Positions 44,200 to 55,537 are shown, counted from the first letter of the stretch. The stretch: 64,000 nucleotides of DNA from Aegilops tauschii subsp. strangulata (GCF_002575655.3 NC_053040.3:152273148-152337147); one strand, 5' to 3'. Made by a program: numbers and translations. The notes: generated by a model not told the origin, from the sequence alone.

Positions 44200-45780
44200 G
44201 AGTCTTTGCAGCAAAAGAAAACGTTAGAGAGGGTCAGAAGACAGCCACACCAGCATGTGGCCCAAATATATATGAGTGAAAAGGGTTGTCTGTATTGTTC
44301 AAAATTCCAATGCACAACTTTGACCACGAGGGCCCACAGTTGGGCGCGTCGTCGAAGATCGATGAGAGGGGCCAGAAGTCAAGAACCACCTGGAAGTGGC
44401 CAAATATATGTAGGAATATTGGGTGTGATGTTTAAAACTTTAAATACACAATGCACAACTTTGGTGGCACCTGCCTCGCAAACCCGAAAGAACCCTTCGA
44501 TATATCTATAATGACATAATGTCATAGCTAGCTAGGGTACTTGACCCACCACCTCCCACTTCGTGTCAGTGGGGCAGATGCACGTAATGACACTTTGGTC
44601 ATACATGCATGTCGCCATGACCTACCATAAGACAGACCAGTGAACCCATCGTTTGGTCAAACGAAAACAGTTGTTGTCGATAAACCGCTTGGGCCAATAG
44701 ATTGAACCATCATAAAAATCGCATGAGAGGGACCACAAAACCAGCACCTCTTGCATGTGGCCCAGAATGATGTACGTTGGAAGGGGTGATGTGTGTTTTC
44801 AATATAGAATAATGTACAATTTAGATGTGGTGCCTACCTCTCGATACAGACAACAACCATGAAGGCCAGGTAGTTAAGGACAAGATACGCAGGGTACGGT
44901 GTAGGTCAAACCCAGCAATCCGAGCATGTGGGAGGGAATCCTGACAACGCATGAGCTCGAGCTTTGGTTGAACGACATGTGACGGTGACCGACCCTAACA
45001 CGAACTAGCTATGAGGAATCCATTCATGGCCAATACACACCCCTTGTTATCGGTCAACATGATGATATATATACACTCGGGGAGCCCACAGATATGCGTG
45101 TCGTCACAAAAAACCGCACAAGGGAGACATGGTCGATCTGAAGACCCCGTATACACTGGATGCGACCTGAAAATATGTATGGGTATGGTGGTGCGTGATG
45201 TGTTTAAATCCCGAATGCACAACTTAGATGGGCCATCAACTACATTACAAAACGAACACCGTACCCAACCCCAAGCCTGGTTCAATACGTACGATGTCGG
45301 TTTCCCAACTTTGAGGCAGCGGGGGGGGGGGGGGGTGTCGTCCAACGCATGCGCTCAAACTTTATTTGGTCTAGCCTGGCACACATAGCAATAGGAAACC
45401 ATCATGGTCAAACCCTTCTCATTGTTGGGTCAAAGGGATAGATTGTGTGGGGCCCCCTCATTATCGGTGAAGGATAATATATATACCTCGGGGAGCCCAC
45501 AGATATGTGCAGCGTCTATAAACCGCACAAGGGAGACATGCTCGATCAGAACACCCTGCCACCTATACCCTGCATGTGACCTGAAAAAGGTTTATATAAT
45601 CGCCATGACAGGTCACTATAGAGTCAATCATTCTTGAACTTTTAGAGCAAAAAATAACCAATAAAAACATAGTCTACAAATTAGCAAAACAAGGATCCCA
45701 AGGTTTATATAATCGCCATGACAGGTCACTGTAGAGATATTTATCTCTTTATCTCTATAATGACCGTGTCATAGCATTTA
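44200..45780. repeat. Highly diverged interspersed repeats inside CACTA-2
   Basis: A theme of AGGG(G)(A/C)CAGAA...GTGGCCCAAATATATG...GTGATGTTT...AATGCACAACTT recurs around 44230, 44360, 44710, 45120 and 45490, and GGGGAGCCCACAGATATG at about 45079 and 45493. Units are several hundred bases apart and poorly conserved. No coding sense. A run of 15 G is at 45321-45335. Confidence 0.55.
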
Positions 45781-45795
45781 AATGAAGCTTGAGAT

Positions 45796-45905
45796 ATGCA
45801 ACTTCCCACCGGGTCACCCATCCTTGGACTACTCCAGCCCGAGCATGCTTAACTTCTGCATTCTATTCAACTAGGCTAGCCGATGGGAAGCCGCACCTTG
45901 TTGAT
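45796..45905 (-). other. 5S rRNA-derived sequence with internal promoter remnants
   Basis: On the minus strand 45858-45796 reads GAAGTTAAGCATGCTCGGGC, GGAGTAGTCC, AAGGATGGGTGACC and GGGAAGTTGCA in the order of the plant 5S rRNA A box, intermediate element, C box and 3' end, with several substitutions. A GATGGGA block at about 45891 would extend the match to the 5' side after a 17-bp insertion. It is too diverged to be a functional 5S gene. It may come from a 5S-derived SINE, a Cassandra-type LTR, or direct capture. Confidence 0.6.
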
Positions 45906-45909
45906 AGGA

Positions 45910-46430
45910 ATTGCCTCCTTGCCTTTAAGGTGTTTCACGCTGGTCACCCTATGGGACCTACTCCCTCCTATCACACACATTTGTGCTTTTAGAAACTGTG
46001 TGCAATATTTACATGGCCGGTGTGTTGCCGCCTAGCCTTCAATGAGCACTGACACTGGTAGCGGGAATACAATGGGAGAAGAGGCGGGAAACCGATGAGA
46101 GGAGTGCCGAGAAACGATAGCCTGTTTGGATATATAACAACATTAACATAGAAAACTTAGTAGAGAAGGAAATGTGAGCTACCACGACACATGCGCACAG
46201 TGCTTACCCATATAATGCATGTGCTGTGAAAAGGGCTGAGGATTGCCGTTCGATCTGGGAGCATCCAACGGTGCAGACGTACGATCCGTGGGGTTTGGGT
46301 TCTGGCCAATCAGAACGCATGACTCAGATCGCGTGCGCAGCAGGGGGAGGGGGGCATCGGCCACGGTTTGATAGGCACACAGCTTTCATGAGTGAACCAT
46401 GTGCTATTTGAAAACATTTCGTGAGAAGAA
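45910..46430. other. CACTA-2 internal DNA, nothing recognised
   Basis: No ORF or repeat that I can support, apart from short CACACATTTGTG-like words near 45972-45985. Confidence 0.5.
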
Positions 46431-46433
46431 TCT

Positions 46434-48545
46434 CGGTTTTTAAATCCCCGTAAATCCAAAACTCACCCGAAAATCGTGAAACTTGGCATGGTGTCACGAC
46501 ATGGCACATATATGTCGAGGAATTTTTTTGTCCATTTTGGCGCAAGTTTTATTACAAGCCTCTTACAAACCGGAGCTTCTCTCAAAGAAGCCTCGTGGTT
46601 CCGACAGGGAAACGTGTCCCCCTTGTGGGCAAAATGATAATCACTGCCTCTTTTCGCCTTCTATTTTCTTCTACGGGCAACATGGAACGATAGGATATCC
46701 GTGCTGAAATTTAAACTTATTCGGGGTTCGTTTGGCCTTTTTATACACTAATTGAGTTTCCTAGGCATTTAATGTCCATAATTCAAATCTGAACTACAAA
46801 TACATGCTCCAGTTCACCAAAATGGCTAGAAAAATTATACATGTGTCCTTGGGTGCATGTTTAGGTCCCATGTCGGGAATGGGAATGAATTACAACCGTA
46901 TCGGCATCCTGGCTCGTCCTCAAACATTTGTAATACCGGTTTTTAAATCCCCATAAATCCAAAACTCACCAAAAAGTCATGAAAGTTGGCATGGTGTCAC
47001 GTCATGGCACATATATGTCGTGGTAAAAACATTGTCCAATTTGGGCCAAGCTTTATTACAAACCTCTTACAAACCGGAGCTTCTCTCAAAGAAGCCTCAT
47101 GGTTCTGATAGTGAAACGTGTTCCCCTTGTGGGCGAAACATAATGACTAGCTCTTTTCGCCTTGTGTTTTCTTCTACGGGCAACATGGAACGACAAGATA
47201 TCCGTGCTGAAATTTAAACTTATTCAGGGTTCGTTTGGTCTTTTTATACACTAATTGAGTTTCCTAGGCATTTAATGTCCATAATTCAAATCTGAACTAC
47301 AAATACATGCTCCAGTTCACCAAAATGGCTAGAAAAATTATACATATGTACTTGGGTGCATGTTTAGGTCCCATGTCTGAAATGTGAATGAATTAAAACC
47401 GTACCGGCGTCCTGGCTTGTCCTCAAACATTTGGAATCTTGGTTTTAAATCCCCATAAATCCAAAGCTCACCAGAAAGTCATCAAAGGTGGCATGGTGTC
47501 ACATCATGGCACATATATGTCGTGGTAAAAACATTGTCCAATTTGGGCCAAGCTTTATTACAAACCTCTTACAAATCGGAGCCTGTCGCAAGAACCCTCG
47601 TGGTTTCGATAGGGAACCGTGTCCCCTTGTGGGCGAATTGATAATCGCTCCCTCTTCTAGCCTTGTATTTTGTTCTACACGCAACACGGAACAACGGGAG
47701 ATTCGTGCTGAACTTTGAAATTATTCAGGGTTTGTTTGACCTTTTTTATTCATTAATTGAGTTTTCTAGGCATTTAATGTCCATAATTCAAATCCGAACT
47801 ACAAATACATGCTCCAGTGCACCAAAATGGCTAGAAAAACATACATGTGTCCTTGGGATGCATGTTTAGGTCCCATGGAACAAATGGGAATGAATTCAAC
47901 CGTCTCGATGTCCTGGCTTGGCCACAGACATTGCGAATCTCGGTTTTTAAATCTCTGTAAATCCAAAACTCACCAGGAAATCATGAAACTTGGCATGGTG
48001 TCACTACATGGCACATATATGTCATGGTAAAATAATTGTCCAATTTGGGCCAAGCTATATTACAAGCCTCTTACAAACTTAAGCTTCTTGCAACCCTCGT
48101 GGTTCCGGTAGGGAAACATGCCCCTCTTGTGGGCGAAATGATAATCGCTGCCACTTCTCGCCTTGAACTTTGTTTTCTACACACAACATAAAATAACAGG
48201 AGTGTCGTGCTGAAATTTGTAATTGTTCAGGGTTCGTTTGGCCATTGTATATATTAATTAAGTTTTCTAGGCATTTAATGTAGTCCATAATTAGAATTTG
48301 AACTACAAGCACATGCTCCAGTGAGGCAAAATGGGTGGGAAATCGTACATGTGTCATTGGGTGCATGTTTAGGTCTCATTCAAGGAATGGGAATGAATTA
48401 CAGACTTCTTGTCGTCCTGAAACATTGAAAATCTCGGTTTTTAAATCCCAGTAAATTGAAAACTCACCCAAAAAACATGAAACTTGGCATGGTTTCATGA
48501 CATGGCACATATATGTCGTGGTAAAAAAATCGTCCACTTTGAGAC
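46434..48545. repeat. Tandem array of ~500-bp units (4.2 copies)
   Basis: Unit starts (CGGTTTTTAAATCCC) at 46434, 46937, 47440, 47941 and 48435, with spacings of 503, 503, 501 and 494 bp. Each unit carries the same order: TCACC-AAACTTGGCATGGTGTCA, a perfect palindrome ACATATATGT (46506, 47009, 47511, 48013, 48507), ATTACAAACCTCTTACAAACCG, CGTGTCCCCTTGTGGGC, CCTAGGCATTTAATGTCC, and CATGCTCCAG. Open frames in the units are not shared between copies, so they are not called. Confidence 0.95.
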
Positions 48546-48736
48546 AAGGCGCACGTATTAATAGCCAACGAAGTCCTTTTAAAACAAATAGCTGACACGT
48601 TAATATCGCAAATGGTTGTATTATATGAACTGTGTGTTCCCGTAACCATTTAAGTGCGGCCACTACCTCTGCCAAAATTTAACCATACTCGGTGGCGTGC
48701 GTGCAGCTGTTTGATTAGACGGGACGAGCGCGAGAA

Positions 48737-48843
48737 GTCCGTCGTGCAGGCTCGACGGGACACGTGCGAGTAGTCCACCGCGCAGGCTCGACGGGATGTG
48801 TGCATCCTGTCCACCTCGTAGGCTCGATGAGACACGTGCGAGC
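48737..48843. repeat. ~45-bp GC-rich minisatellite
   Basis: Three imperfect units of AGTCC(A/G)(C/T)CG(C/T)GCAGGCTCGACGGGACACGTGCGAG within 48737-48843. Confidence 0.75.
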
Positions 48844-49214
48844 AGCAAGGCCGCCCATGCTCACCGGGAAGCAAGCTCTTTGACCTCCATCCACCAGCCA
48901 CCTGCCTCGCTCACAACTTCTCCATTAATGGGTTAATTAAAGCACATGGACGGAGGGTGTTTGCTTGTGATCCCATGGCAGCATTTGCTTTGTTCGTGTT
49001 TTCAACTCGTATTCCAGCCTAATTTAAATTGCCACATAGGGCAACGAATAATAGGACTATAAATAAAATGGCAACGGATAATACGATGACAAATTTACAA
49101 TGGCGCGGATAATAATTGTCTTACATATTTCGGATAATTTAAAATGCCACATGCGGCAAAGCCCGAAAGACACGGGGGCAAGAGAAGAAGGAAATCATAG
49201 GCAATGATCTGGGT
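48844..49214. other. CACTA-2 internal DNA without a gene
   Basis: AT-rich; holds AATTTAAAATGCCACATGCGGCAA (49136-49159), which recurs at about 50419-50441, so another dispersed repeat. Confidence 0.5.
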
Positions 49215-49827
49215 CGCTACTGTCTCTACTCGTCGATGAATTGCCAGGCGACGACATCCTCCATCTCCTTCTTCAATTCCTCACGACTTTGCTTGAAAGC
49301 AGCCAGGGATTCCTCCACCTCCTATTCGCCGTCGATCCGGAGCTTCCTCAAGTCACCCATCAGTTCCTCAATGACCGCTGTCAGTGTCATCCCCGAGGCA
49401 CTACTCTGCTCATGCAGCATCTTCCAGCCGGCGGCCTCCTCCTCCTTCTCGGCGAGCGCCTTGAGGAGCTTTGCATTGTCACCCATGAGTTGCTCAACGA
49501 GGCTGGTCGCCTTGTCAATCGAGGCATCACTGATCTCGAGCAGCTTCATCAGCCATCGACCAGCTCCTGCTGCTTAATGAGGCCAGCGAGAATGTCGCCA
49601 TCGCCGGCCAAGGACTTCAGCAACGCCAGCTTGTCGCGACCGCCGATGCGGCGAGTGCGCTTGTGAGAGCCCTCGCTTGCCCGTGAGAGCTCGTTCGAGG
49701 GCTCTGCGGCGCGCCGAGACATCTCCGCTGCGGCTGCCGCTTCGTGGCAGGACCTGTCTAGTGCTTCCGCGGCCTTGGTATTTGCTGCCTGGCTATATGT
49801 CCACCCGAAACTCCTCCTACCGATCAT
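49215..49827 (-). pseudogene. Coiled-coil protein relic in CACTA-2
   Basis: Minus strand, from ATG 49827: an Ala/Arg-rich start (SFGWTYSQAANTKAAEALDR), a SHKRTRRIGGRDKLALLKSL segment, then QQELVDG at 49549. A one-base shift there connects to KLLEISDASIDKATSLVEQL, MGDNAKLLKALAEKEEEAA and MGDLRKLRIDG, a stop near 49322, then EVEESLAAFKQSREELKKEM down to WQFIDE before a stop at about 49232. Strong heptad character. It may be the C-terminal part of a CACTA-encoded or captured protein. Function unknown; one frameshift and one stop. Confidence 0.5.
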
Positions 49828-50560
49828 GGCGGAACGACTTGACAGGAAAGACCAGTTTTGTGGGTGATGAGGAGAGTAACTATGAAGTAATTTTTGAGTG
49901 GGTAGTTTTTATAGCTTGGTGCTAAGTGTGAACACATATTAGTTTGATAGGTGTGAACAGCTTTTCAATTACTTACTGCGTTGTAATCTGCAATGTGACG
50001 AGAAACAAGGTCAAAATTTATTGATGGTTCTGGGCCTACAAAGCCTGTTTCTGTTGTTCTGGCTCATCGCAAATAGTTCTTTTGGATCAACTGTATGCCA
50101 TGCATCGGAAGCCCAAAACATGGTCCCGCATTCTCGGATGTATGTGTACGTGTCTGCCCACTATCACACACGGTCAAGATATCACCATCATGTCCTATGG
50201 ATGCGTCGTCGCGCCTCCCACAGGGTGCCAGAAGGTTGACCACGTGGTTGCTCGCCGTTGAGGCAGCCGCGGCAGGCTCTGCTTGCGTCCTCCGCGTGTT
50301 TTGCTCGCCATTGAGGCGGCCGCAGCGCGCTCCGCTCTGGCGTCCCTACACGCGCTCTGCTCGCCGTTGAGGCGAATTTACAATAGCAATGGTTAATAAG
50401 TGTCTTACATATTCAGGATAATTTAAAATGCCACATGCGGCAAGGCCCAAAACACTCATGACCTACATATGCATACAATTGTAATAAAATATAGGCTAAA
50501 AGGCTGAGCTGGCGGCCTTCTGACGACGGTCTTCTTGGACTCCATGATCAGCATAGCACC
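49828..50560. other. CACTA-2 internal DNA, possible promoter or intron
   Basis: No coding frame. Around 50060-50170 the words CATCGCAAATAGTTC and TATCACACACGG match the subterminal repeat theme of 51638-52045. Confidence 0.5.
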
Positions 50561-51285
50561 CATGCGACCGTTCATTCCAAGTGTCCTGACCCGCCTCCAC
50601 CTACGGAGCTGCTAGTGCTGGGAGGCTCTTGGGGCTGCTGGGCCTCTTCCAGAAGAGCCTATCAGCGTGCAATCGCGTGCATGATATCTCCGCGGAACCG
50701 CTCCATTTCCATGTCTCTGGCCTGGTAGCAAATTCCGTCCATCACCTGCATCCTCAAGATATCACATTAGCGATGTTCTGCTTCGTCGGGGACGTCAACT
50801 CCGCCAAGGATGCGCTCGAGCCTGGCCACCACATCGTCGAGATAGAGGTTGACACGGCCGCCACGGGCAATGATGAAGCCGCAGGCTGCCTATGTCTTGA
50901 TTGAATCGCAGAGGTCCTCTGCCCATTCCTTGCGGGGCATCAGGCTCTCGATGAGCACTGGTGATGGCGGCTCTTCGGGTGGGTTGTCGATCATGCCGCC
51001 GAGCAGCTCTGGATCTTTTGCACGGTGGATGGCAAACTGCTCATCACACCTCCTCTGCAATATGTCGAATGTGCGCCCAAGGACTGTCACGCCGATAGCG
51101 CTACCGATGGGCGATGGTACCTGCATCGGCCGATGAAGCTCTTGCTCCCCGACCTGCCCCAGCTCGTTCTCCTTGCCGAAGATGTAACACAGGTAGGGGT
51201 CGATGTCGAAGCTTTGGTTGTTTCCTGGCATGCTTGGAATAACTAATGGTAGTTGGGTGAGGACTAGATCTGCGCAGAGTGTCAC
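50560..51285 (-). pseudogene. Uncharacterised protein relic in CACTA-2
   Basis: The minus-strand frame 51285-50890 contains FGKENELGQVGEQELHRPMQ, GSAIGVTVLGRTFDILQRRC, HRAKDPELLGGM and SLMPRKEWAEDLCDSIKT. After a stop the translation continues with GGRVNLYLDDVVARLERIL, GGVDVPDEAEH and MQVMDGICYQARDM down to a Ser/Gly-rich end (about 50570). No known domain recognised. Together with the coiled-coil relic it could be one multi-exon gene transcribed leftward from near the right end of CACTA-2. Confidence 0.4.
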
Positions 51286-51537
51286 GACGGCGCGTTGCCG
51301 CCTAGGTTATATGCAGCAAGCCATTAGCTGGTGGCGGGAAACCGATGAGGGAAGAGGCATGGATTTTACAATTCACCCATGTGGAGTGCGGGAAGCATTC
51401 GCTGGAGCGCGGGAAGACTAAGTGGAGCACACACACAACCCGACTATCGTATGTGGTGCCACGTGTTAACATAAGGAAACGTATGTGTAACTTACTAATC
51501 ATCGCACATGAGTACTCGCATAGGCATCATGTGCGAT

Positions 51538-52060
51538 ACTCCTAGCCACCGCAAGAAACTAGTTTGCATTCAAAGTTGTTTGTACGAACAGAATCGCACA
51601 CGAACTAACTATAGTAACCTTATGTGTTATAATTTCTCATCGCAAACAGTTCATCTGAGTGGGCTGTTTGCTGCGTATCACACACATCTTGTTTACACAA
51701 ACCGTTTGTGTTCTTTTGGCTCATCGCAAACAGTTCATCCATGTGAATTGTATGCCGCATATCACATACATCCTGTTAAGTTGAACCGTTTCTTTCTCTT
51801 CCCCAATTGGAAACATTTCGTCCGAGTGAACCGTATGCCGTATATCACACACACCTTGATCTGGCTGACCGTTTCTGTTGCATTCCCTAGTAGAACACAG
51901 TTCATCGGAGCAAACCGTATGTCATATATCGCACACACATTGATATGGCTGCCCGTTTCTAATGTTCTGCATCATTGCAAACAGTTCTTCTGGGTCAACT
52001 GCATGCCCAGCATCACACACATAACTAAAATCCAAACCGTGTTTGATATCTCCGCCATCA
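51538..52060. repeat. 84-bp subterminal tandem array of CACTA-2
   Basis: Units beginning CATCGCAAACAGTTCATC at 51638 and 51722, with decayed units at about 51805, 51889 and 51972. Each contains an AACCGTATG.CGTATATCACACACA-like segment. Position next to the CACTA end fits transposase-binding subterminal repeats. Confidence 0.85.
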
Positions 52061-52129
52061 CAAACGTTTGCATCTTTTTTGACGGTTTTTACATCCCCGT
52101 TTGCGTTTAGTGCATCACACATAGTTTTG

Positions 52130-52152
52130 TCAAAGGGTCTCTGATTGTAGTG
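52130..52152 (-). repeat. CACTA-2 right terminal repeat
   Basis: Reads CACTACAATCAGAGACCCTT on the minus strand from 52152. The flanking triplet is TCG (52153-52155). Confidence 0.8.
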
Positions 52153-54386
52153 TCGCGTTAGCAGCATCCTGCAGTAGTGTTCATCAGTCTTCAGATGAGA
52201 TAGGATGGCCCAGGTTCTGTCAAATATCTCGTGGGCGTAGTAATGATATTTGTGAAATGAGTTATGAGTCACAGTCATATTTGCATGAATGGAAGCAAGC
52301 TGATGCTTAGTCAAGTTGTGGTCTCTGTCAACCTTCTGATGCAGGCTGATGAGGAGTTCTCGGTTAGTCATGACCTGAGATGCTTCAGGCTGTGGAATTT
52401 GCCCTGGGGCCTTTGCAGCAGTGTCCTGACTTGCAGTTTCATCACCAATTGACTATGAGGCAGGCAGGCAAAATTGTCCATCAAGGGGACGAATTCCCTC
52501 ATCAACAACTGCCTTGCCTTTGCCAGGTACTAAAGATATTATACTTTGAAGAATTTCAACTTCTGGGAGAAAACTGAAATGATTCTGACAATCAGCCTTG
52601 TAATCGATTGAAGACCTGGATCTGATGAATCTCATAACCCATGGATCATAAGGCTTCAATTCGAATGGCGATTGTCCAACTATGACCAAAGTCCTCATGA
52701 AGAAATCATGGATGTTGATGGGAATCCCATGAATGATGTTGAACAACAGATTCTTCATGATGCCAACAACTTCTTCAATCTCAAAATTGTGGCCTTTGAT
52801 AGGACTAAGGGTCTTGGCCATGATACGATAGATAGTGCAGGGCACATATAGAAAATCCTTCACCAGGAAGGTGGTTCTTGGAGCTTCTCCTTCAGCCAAT
52901 GGTTTCATCAGAACTTGCATCATATGGTTTGGCAGCTCTGGATCTTCATAAGCTTTCCTTGCCTCTTCTTGGGGTGGATCCACTCGAAGAGCATGAAGTA
53001 ATTCGTTAGTTGGTGCTTTGTAATGAGTGCCTTCATTCATCCAGTCCAGAGCCCAAGTATGAATGTCATCAACATTTCCTGTGAAGTGCAAGGTGGCATA
53101 GAATTAAAGAATTAGCTCTTCATTCCAGTCGCAGACATCAGAACAGAAGCTCAGCAACCCTACATCATGAAGAACATCCAAAACTAGTATGAAGCATGGA
53201 TTTGACTCCATATCCACATAAGGAATGTGACAATGTGGGAAGATCTTGTTTTTGTCGAAGAGCAAATATGCATAGTAATTCATCTATGTCTTAGTCTAGA
53301 AGTGTAGACTCCTGATTTTGGCAGAGTCATAAGGTGGCTCGCCGATGAAGAAATTCTTCTCCTCGAAGAATTTGGTATTGTCAAACTGAATCCGCCTTGC
53401 TTTTGCCAATCTTGGACATTGAGAGCAAAGGCTGCAGATTTATCTTTTTGGGCCTCACATCAAAGATGGGCCTTGGAAAGCTAGTTGAGTCACTGGGATT
53501 AGTGACGGCCTTTGACTTGGCCACTTTTTCAGTGGTGGCGTTGGGTATTGTGTCAGTATCTGCTGAAGGAACTGACTCTTCACACTAAGGGAATGAATTC
53601 ACAACATCAACTATCAGATCTTGTTGCGCCACTTCTTCAGCTAATGCAGTTGGAATTTCTTCAGTAATAGTTTGAAGAGGTGGTTGACATTCTTCAAAGC
53701 CATTGAGAATTTCTTCAGTTCTGGTAGGTGACTGGGGCACTTGCGTCTAAGGTGTGGTGATGGGCGAATTTGGGTGAAAGGCATCCCAGAATTCATCATA
53801 AATGACATGTGTTGTGGCACACAACCTCTTCAGTTTCTTCACTGCTCCCACAGGAAGCAGCAGTTTCTTCAGTCATCGGGATTGGCTGTGACTTCCGCGA
53901 TGATACTAGATGAAGTGAAGCATTAGCTTCAACTTCAATTTATTCATCCACCTGCTCTATGGTAGCAGCAGAGTGGCTATCCTCTTCTTCATTTTCATCA
54001 GCATGAAGAATGACCTATTCCACCCCGTATGGAACAATTTGAAGATCATCAACAGTGCGAATAGGGGGCACTGATGAAATTGGTCTTGCATCAATTGGCA
54101 CAACTGAAGACATTGAAGCCGTCTTCAGTTTGTTCACTCGTTCCGTGGCAGGAGGAGCCGAAGCTTTTCTCTTTTTAGCTTCCTTCTCGACTGCCTTTGT
54201 CTTCTTCTCTTCTGATGCAGAAGGAAGGGTGATAACCTTGACATATGAAGATTTTGGTGGTGCTACAACTGAGGAACTTGTTGGAGAAGTTTCTTCAGGC
54301 ACGACTGATGCAGTCGCCCTGGCAGTTTCTTCAGGCGCGGCATCTTCAGTTGCCCTGGCTTTCTCTTGAGGAGGAGGAGATGGCAC
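52153..54386 (-). pseudogene. Large uncharacterised retroelement ORF, broken
   Basis: Minus strand. The N-terminal part 54386-54015 is Pro/Ala/Glu/Ser-rich with a basic patch (KEAKKRKASAPPATERVNKL), followed by low-complexity acidic DNA with stops. From about 53420 a well-conserved region reads AYLLFDKNKIFPHCHIPYVD, VLDVLHDVGLLSFCSDVCDW, HFTGNVDDIHTWALDWMNEG, HDFFMRTLVIVGQSPFELKP and KGKAVVDEGIRPLDGQF (open 53091-52453). Then, in another frame, MTNRELLISLHQKVDRDHNL and HEIFDRTWAILSHLKTDEHY run up to the CACTA-2 junction at 52153. I recall similar long proteins of unknown role from Triticeae retroelements, probably Gag-like or structural, but know no named domain. Several stops and frameshifts. 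Confidence 0.55.
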
Positions 54387-54675
54387 AGTCTCACTAGCCT
54401 AAGGGGAATGCTGGGAGCTGAAGAACTTGATGGAGGCGCAGTGCCAAGCTTGGAATCCTCCTACCTGTTGTGGTTCTCAACCACTTGATTGGTGGTAGTG
54501 ACGAATCTATCATAAACGCCACAACAGTGATTGGCTTGACACTCTTATTCTTCAGACGGCTATTAGATTTGTGATTGCAAAGTAATCAGTTGTTGAGGAG
54601 ATATAGTGAGCATGTTTTTACTCGGCTCCTTCTCCTTCTGCTATTGTTGTTTGCCTACAAGCTTGGCTTTGTGGC
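54387..54675. other. Upstream part of the retroelement relic
   Basis: Translatable in pieces on the minus strand but with stops. It ends at GTGGC (54671-54675), the likely 5-bp target of the LTR that follows. Confidence 0.4.
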
Positions 54676-55537
54676 TGATGTCTACTACACAACTTATTCT
54701 TGTAGACTCGTGTTGGGCCTCCGAGCGCAGAGTTTTGTAGGACAGTAGCAATTTTCCCTCAAGTGGATGACCTAAGGTTTATCAATCCATGGTAGGCGTA
54801 GGATGAAGATGGTCTCTCTCAAACAACCCTGCAATCAAGTACAAGAAATCTCTTGTGTCTCCAACACACCCAATACAATGTCAAATTGTATAGGTGCACT
54901 AGTTCGGCGAAGAGATGGTGATACAAGCGTAGTATGGATAGTAGAAATATATTTTTATAATCTGAATAAATAATAACAGCAAGGTAGCAAGCAATAAAAG
55001 TGAGCACAAACGGTATTGCAATGCTTAAAAACAAGGCCTAGGGTTCATACTTTCACTAGTGTAATCTCTCAACAGTGCTAACATAATTGAGTCACATAAA
55101 AATCTCTCAATGTGCGACAAAGAATCACTCAAAAGTTCTTATCTAGCGGAGAACATAAGATGAAATTGTTTGTAGGGTACAAAATCACCTCAAAGTTATC
55201 CTTTTCGATCAATCTATTGAGCTATTCCTATAAGTGTCATGAATAGCCCTAGAGTTCGTACTAAAATAACACTATATGATACACATCAACCAACTCTAAT
55301 GTCACGTAGATACTCCAATGTCACCACAAGTATTCGTGAGTCAATTATACGATACACATGAAACAACTTCAGATTCATAATATTCAATCCAACACAGAAA
55401 ACTTCAAAGAGTGCCCCAAGATTTCTACCGGAAAAAGTACGACGGAAACGTGCATCAACCCCTATGCATAGATTACCCCAATGTCACCTTGGGAATTCGT
55501 GAGTTGAGTGCCAAAACATACATCAAGTGAATCAATA
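54676..55537 (-). repeat. Third Gypsy A-type LTR, cut by another LTR
   Basis: Starts TGATGTCTACTACACAAC and follows 16264-17020 closely, with an extra ~130-bp stretch around 55228-55360 that the other two copies lack (TCATGAATAGCCCTAGAGTT...). There is no tRNA-Asp primer site to its left, so it is the 3' LTR or a solo copy of a separate insertion. The rest lies beyond 64000 or is lost. Confidence 0.85.

Larger units (their letters stand above)
39516..52152 (-). mobile_element. CACTA-2: large CACTA-like domain with captured and repeated DNA
   Basis: The right end, read on the minus strand from 52152, is CACTACAATCAGAGACCCTT. Near the left limit TGCTATACAAACGGTTTTTA resembles a decayed CACTA end (CACTATAC with two transitions). 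Both flanks hold subterminal-like words (ATCGCAAACAG, ATCACACAC) in arrays. Inside are minus-strand gene relics, several tandem arrays and a hAT insertion. The two ends are not matching inverted repeats and no equal 3-bp target was found, so this may be two CACTA elements joined, or one with a replaced end. No transposase was recognised. Confidence 0.6.

Noticed and set aside
45796..45905. Functional 5S rRNA gene
   Set aside because: Too many substitutions, an internal insertion and no T-run terminator or array context; called as derived sequence only.
46434..48545. CRISPR-like regular repeats
   Set aside because: Units are about 500 bp, directly tandem, without unique spacers, in a plant transposon.
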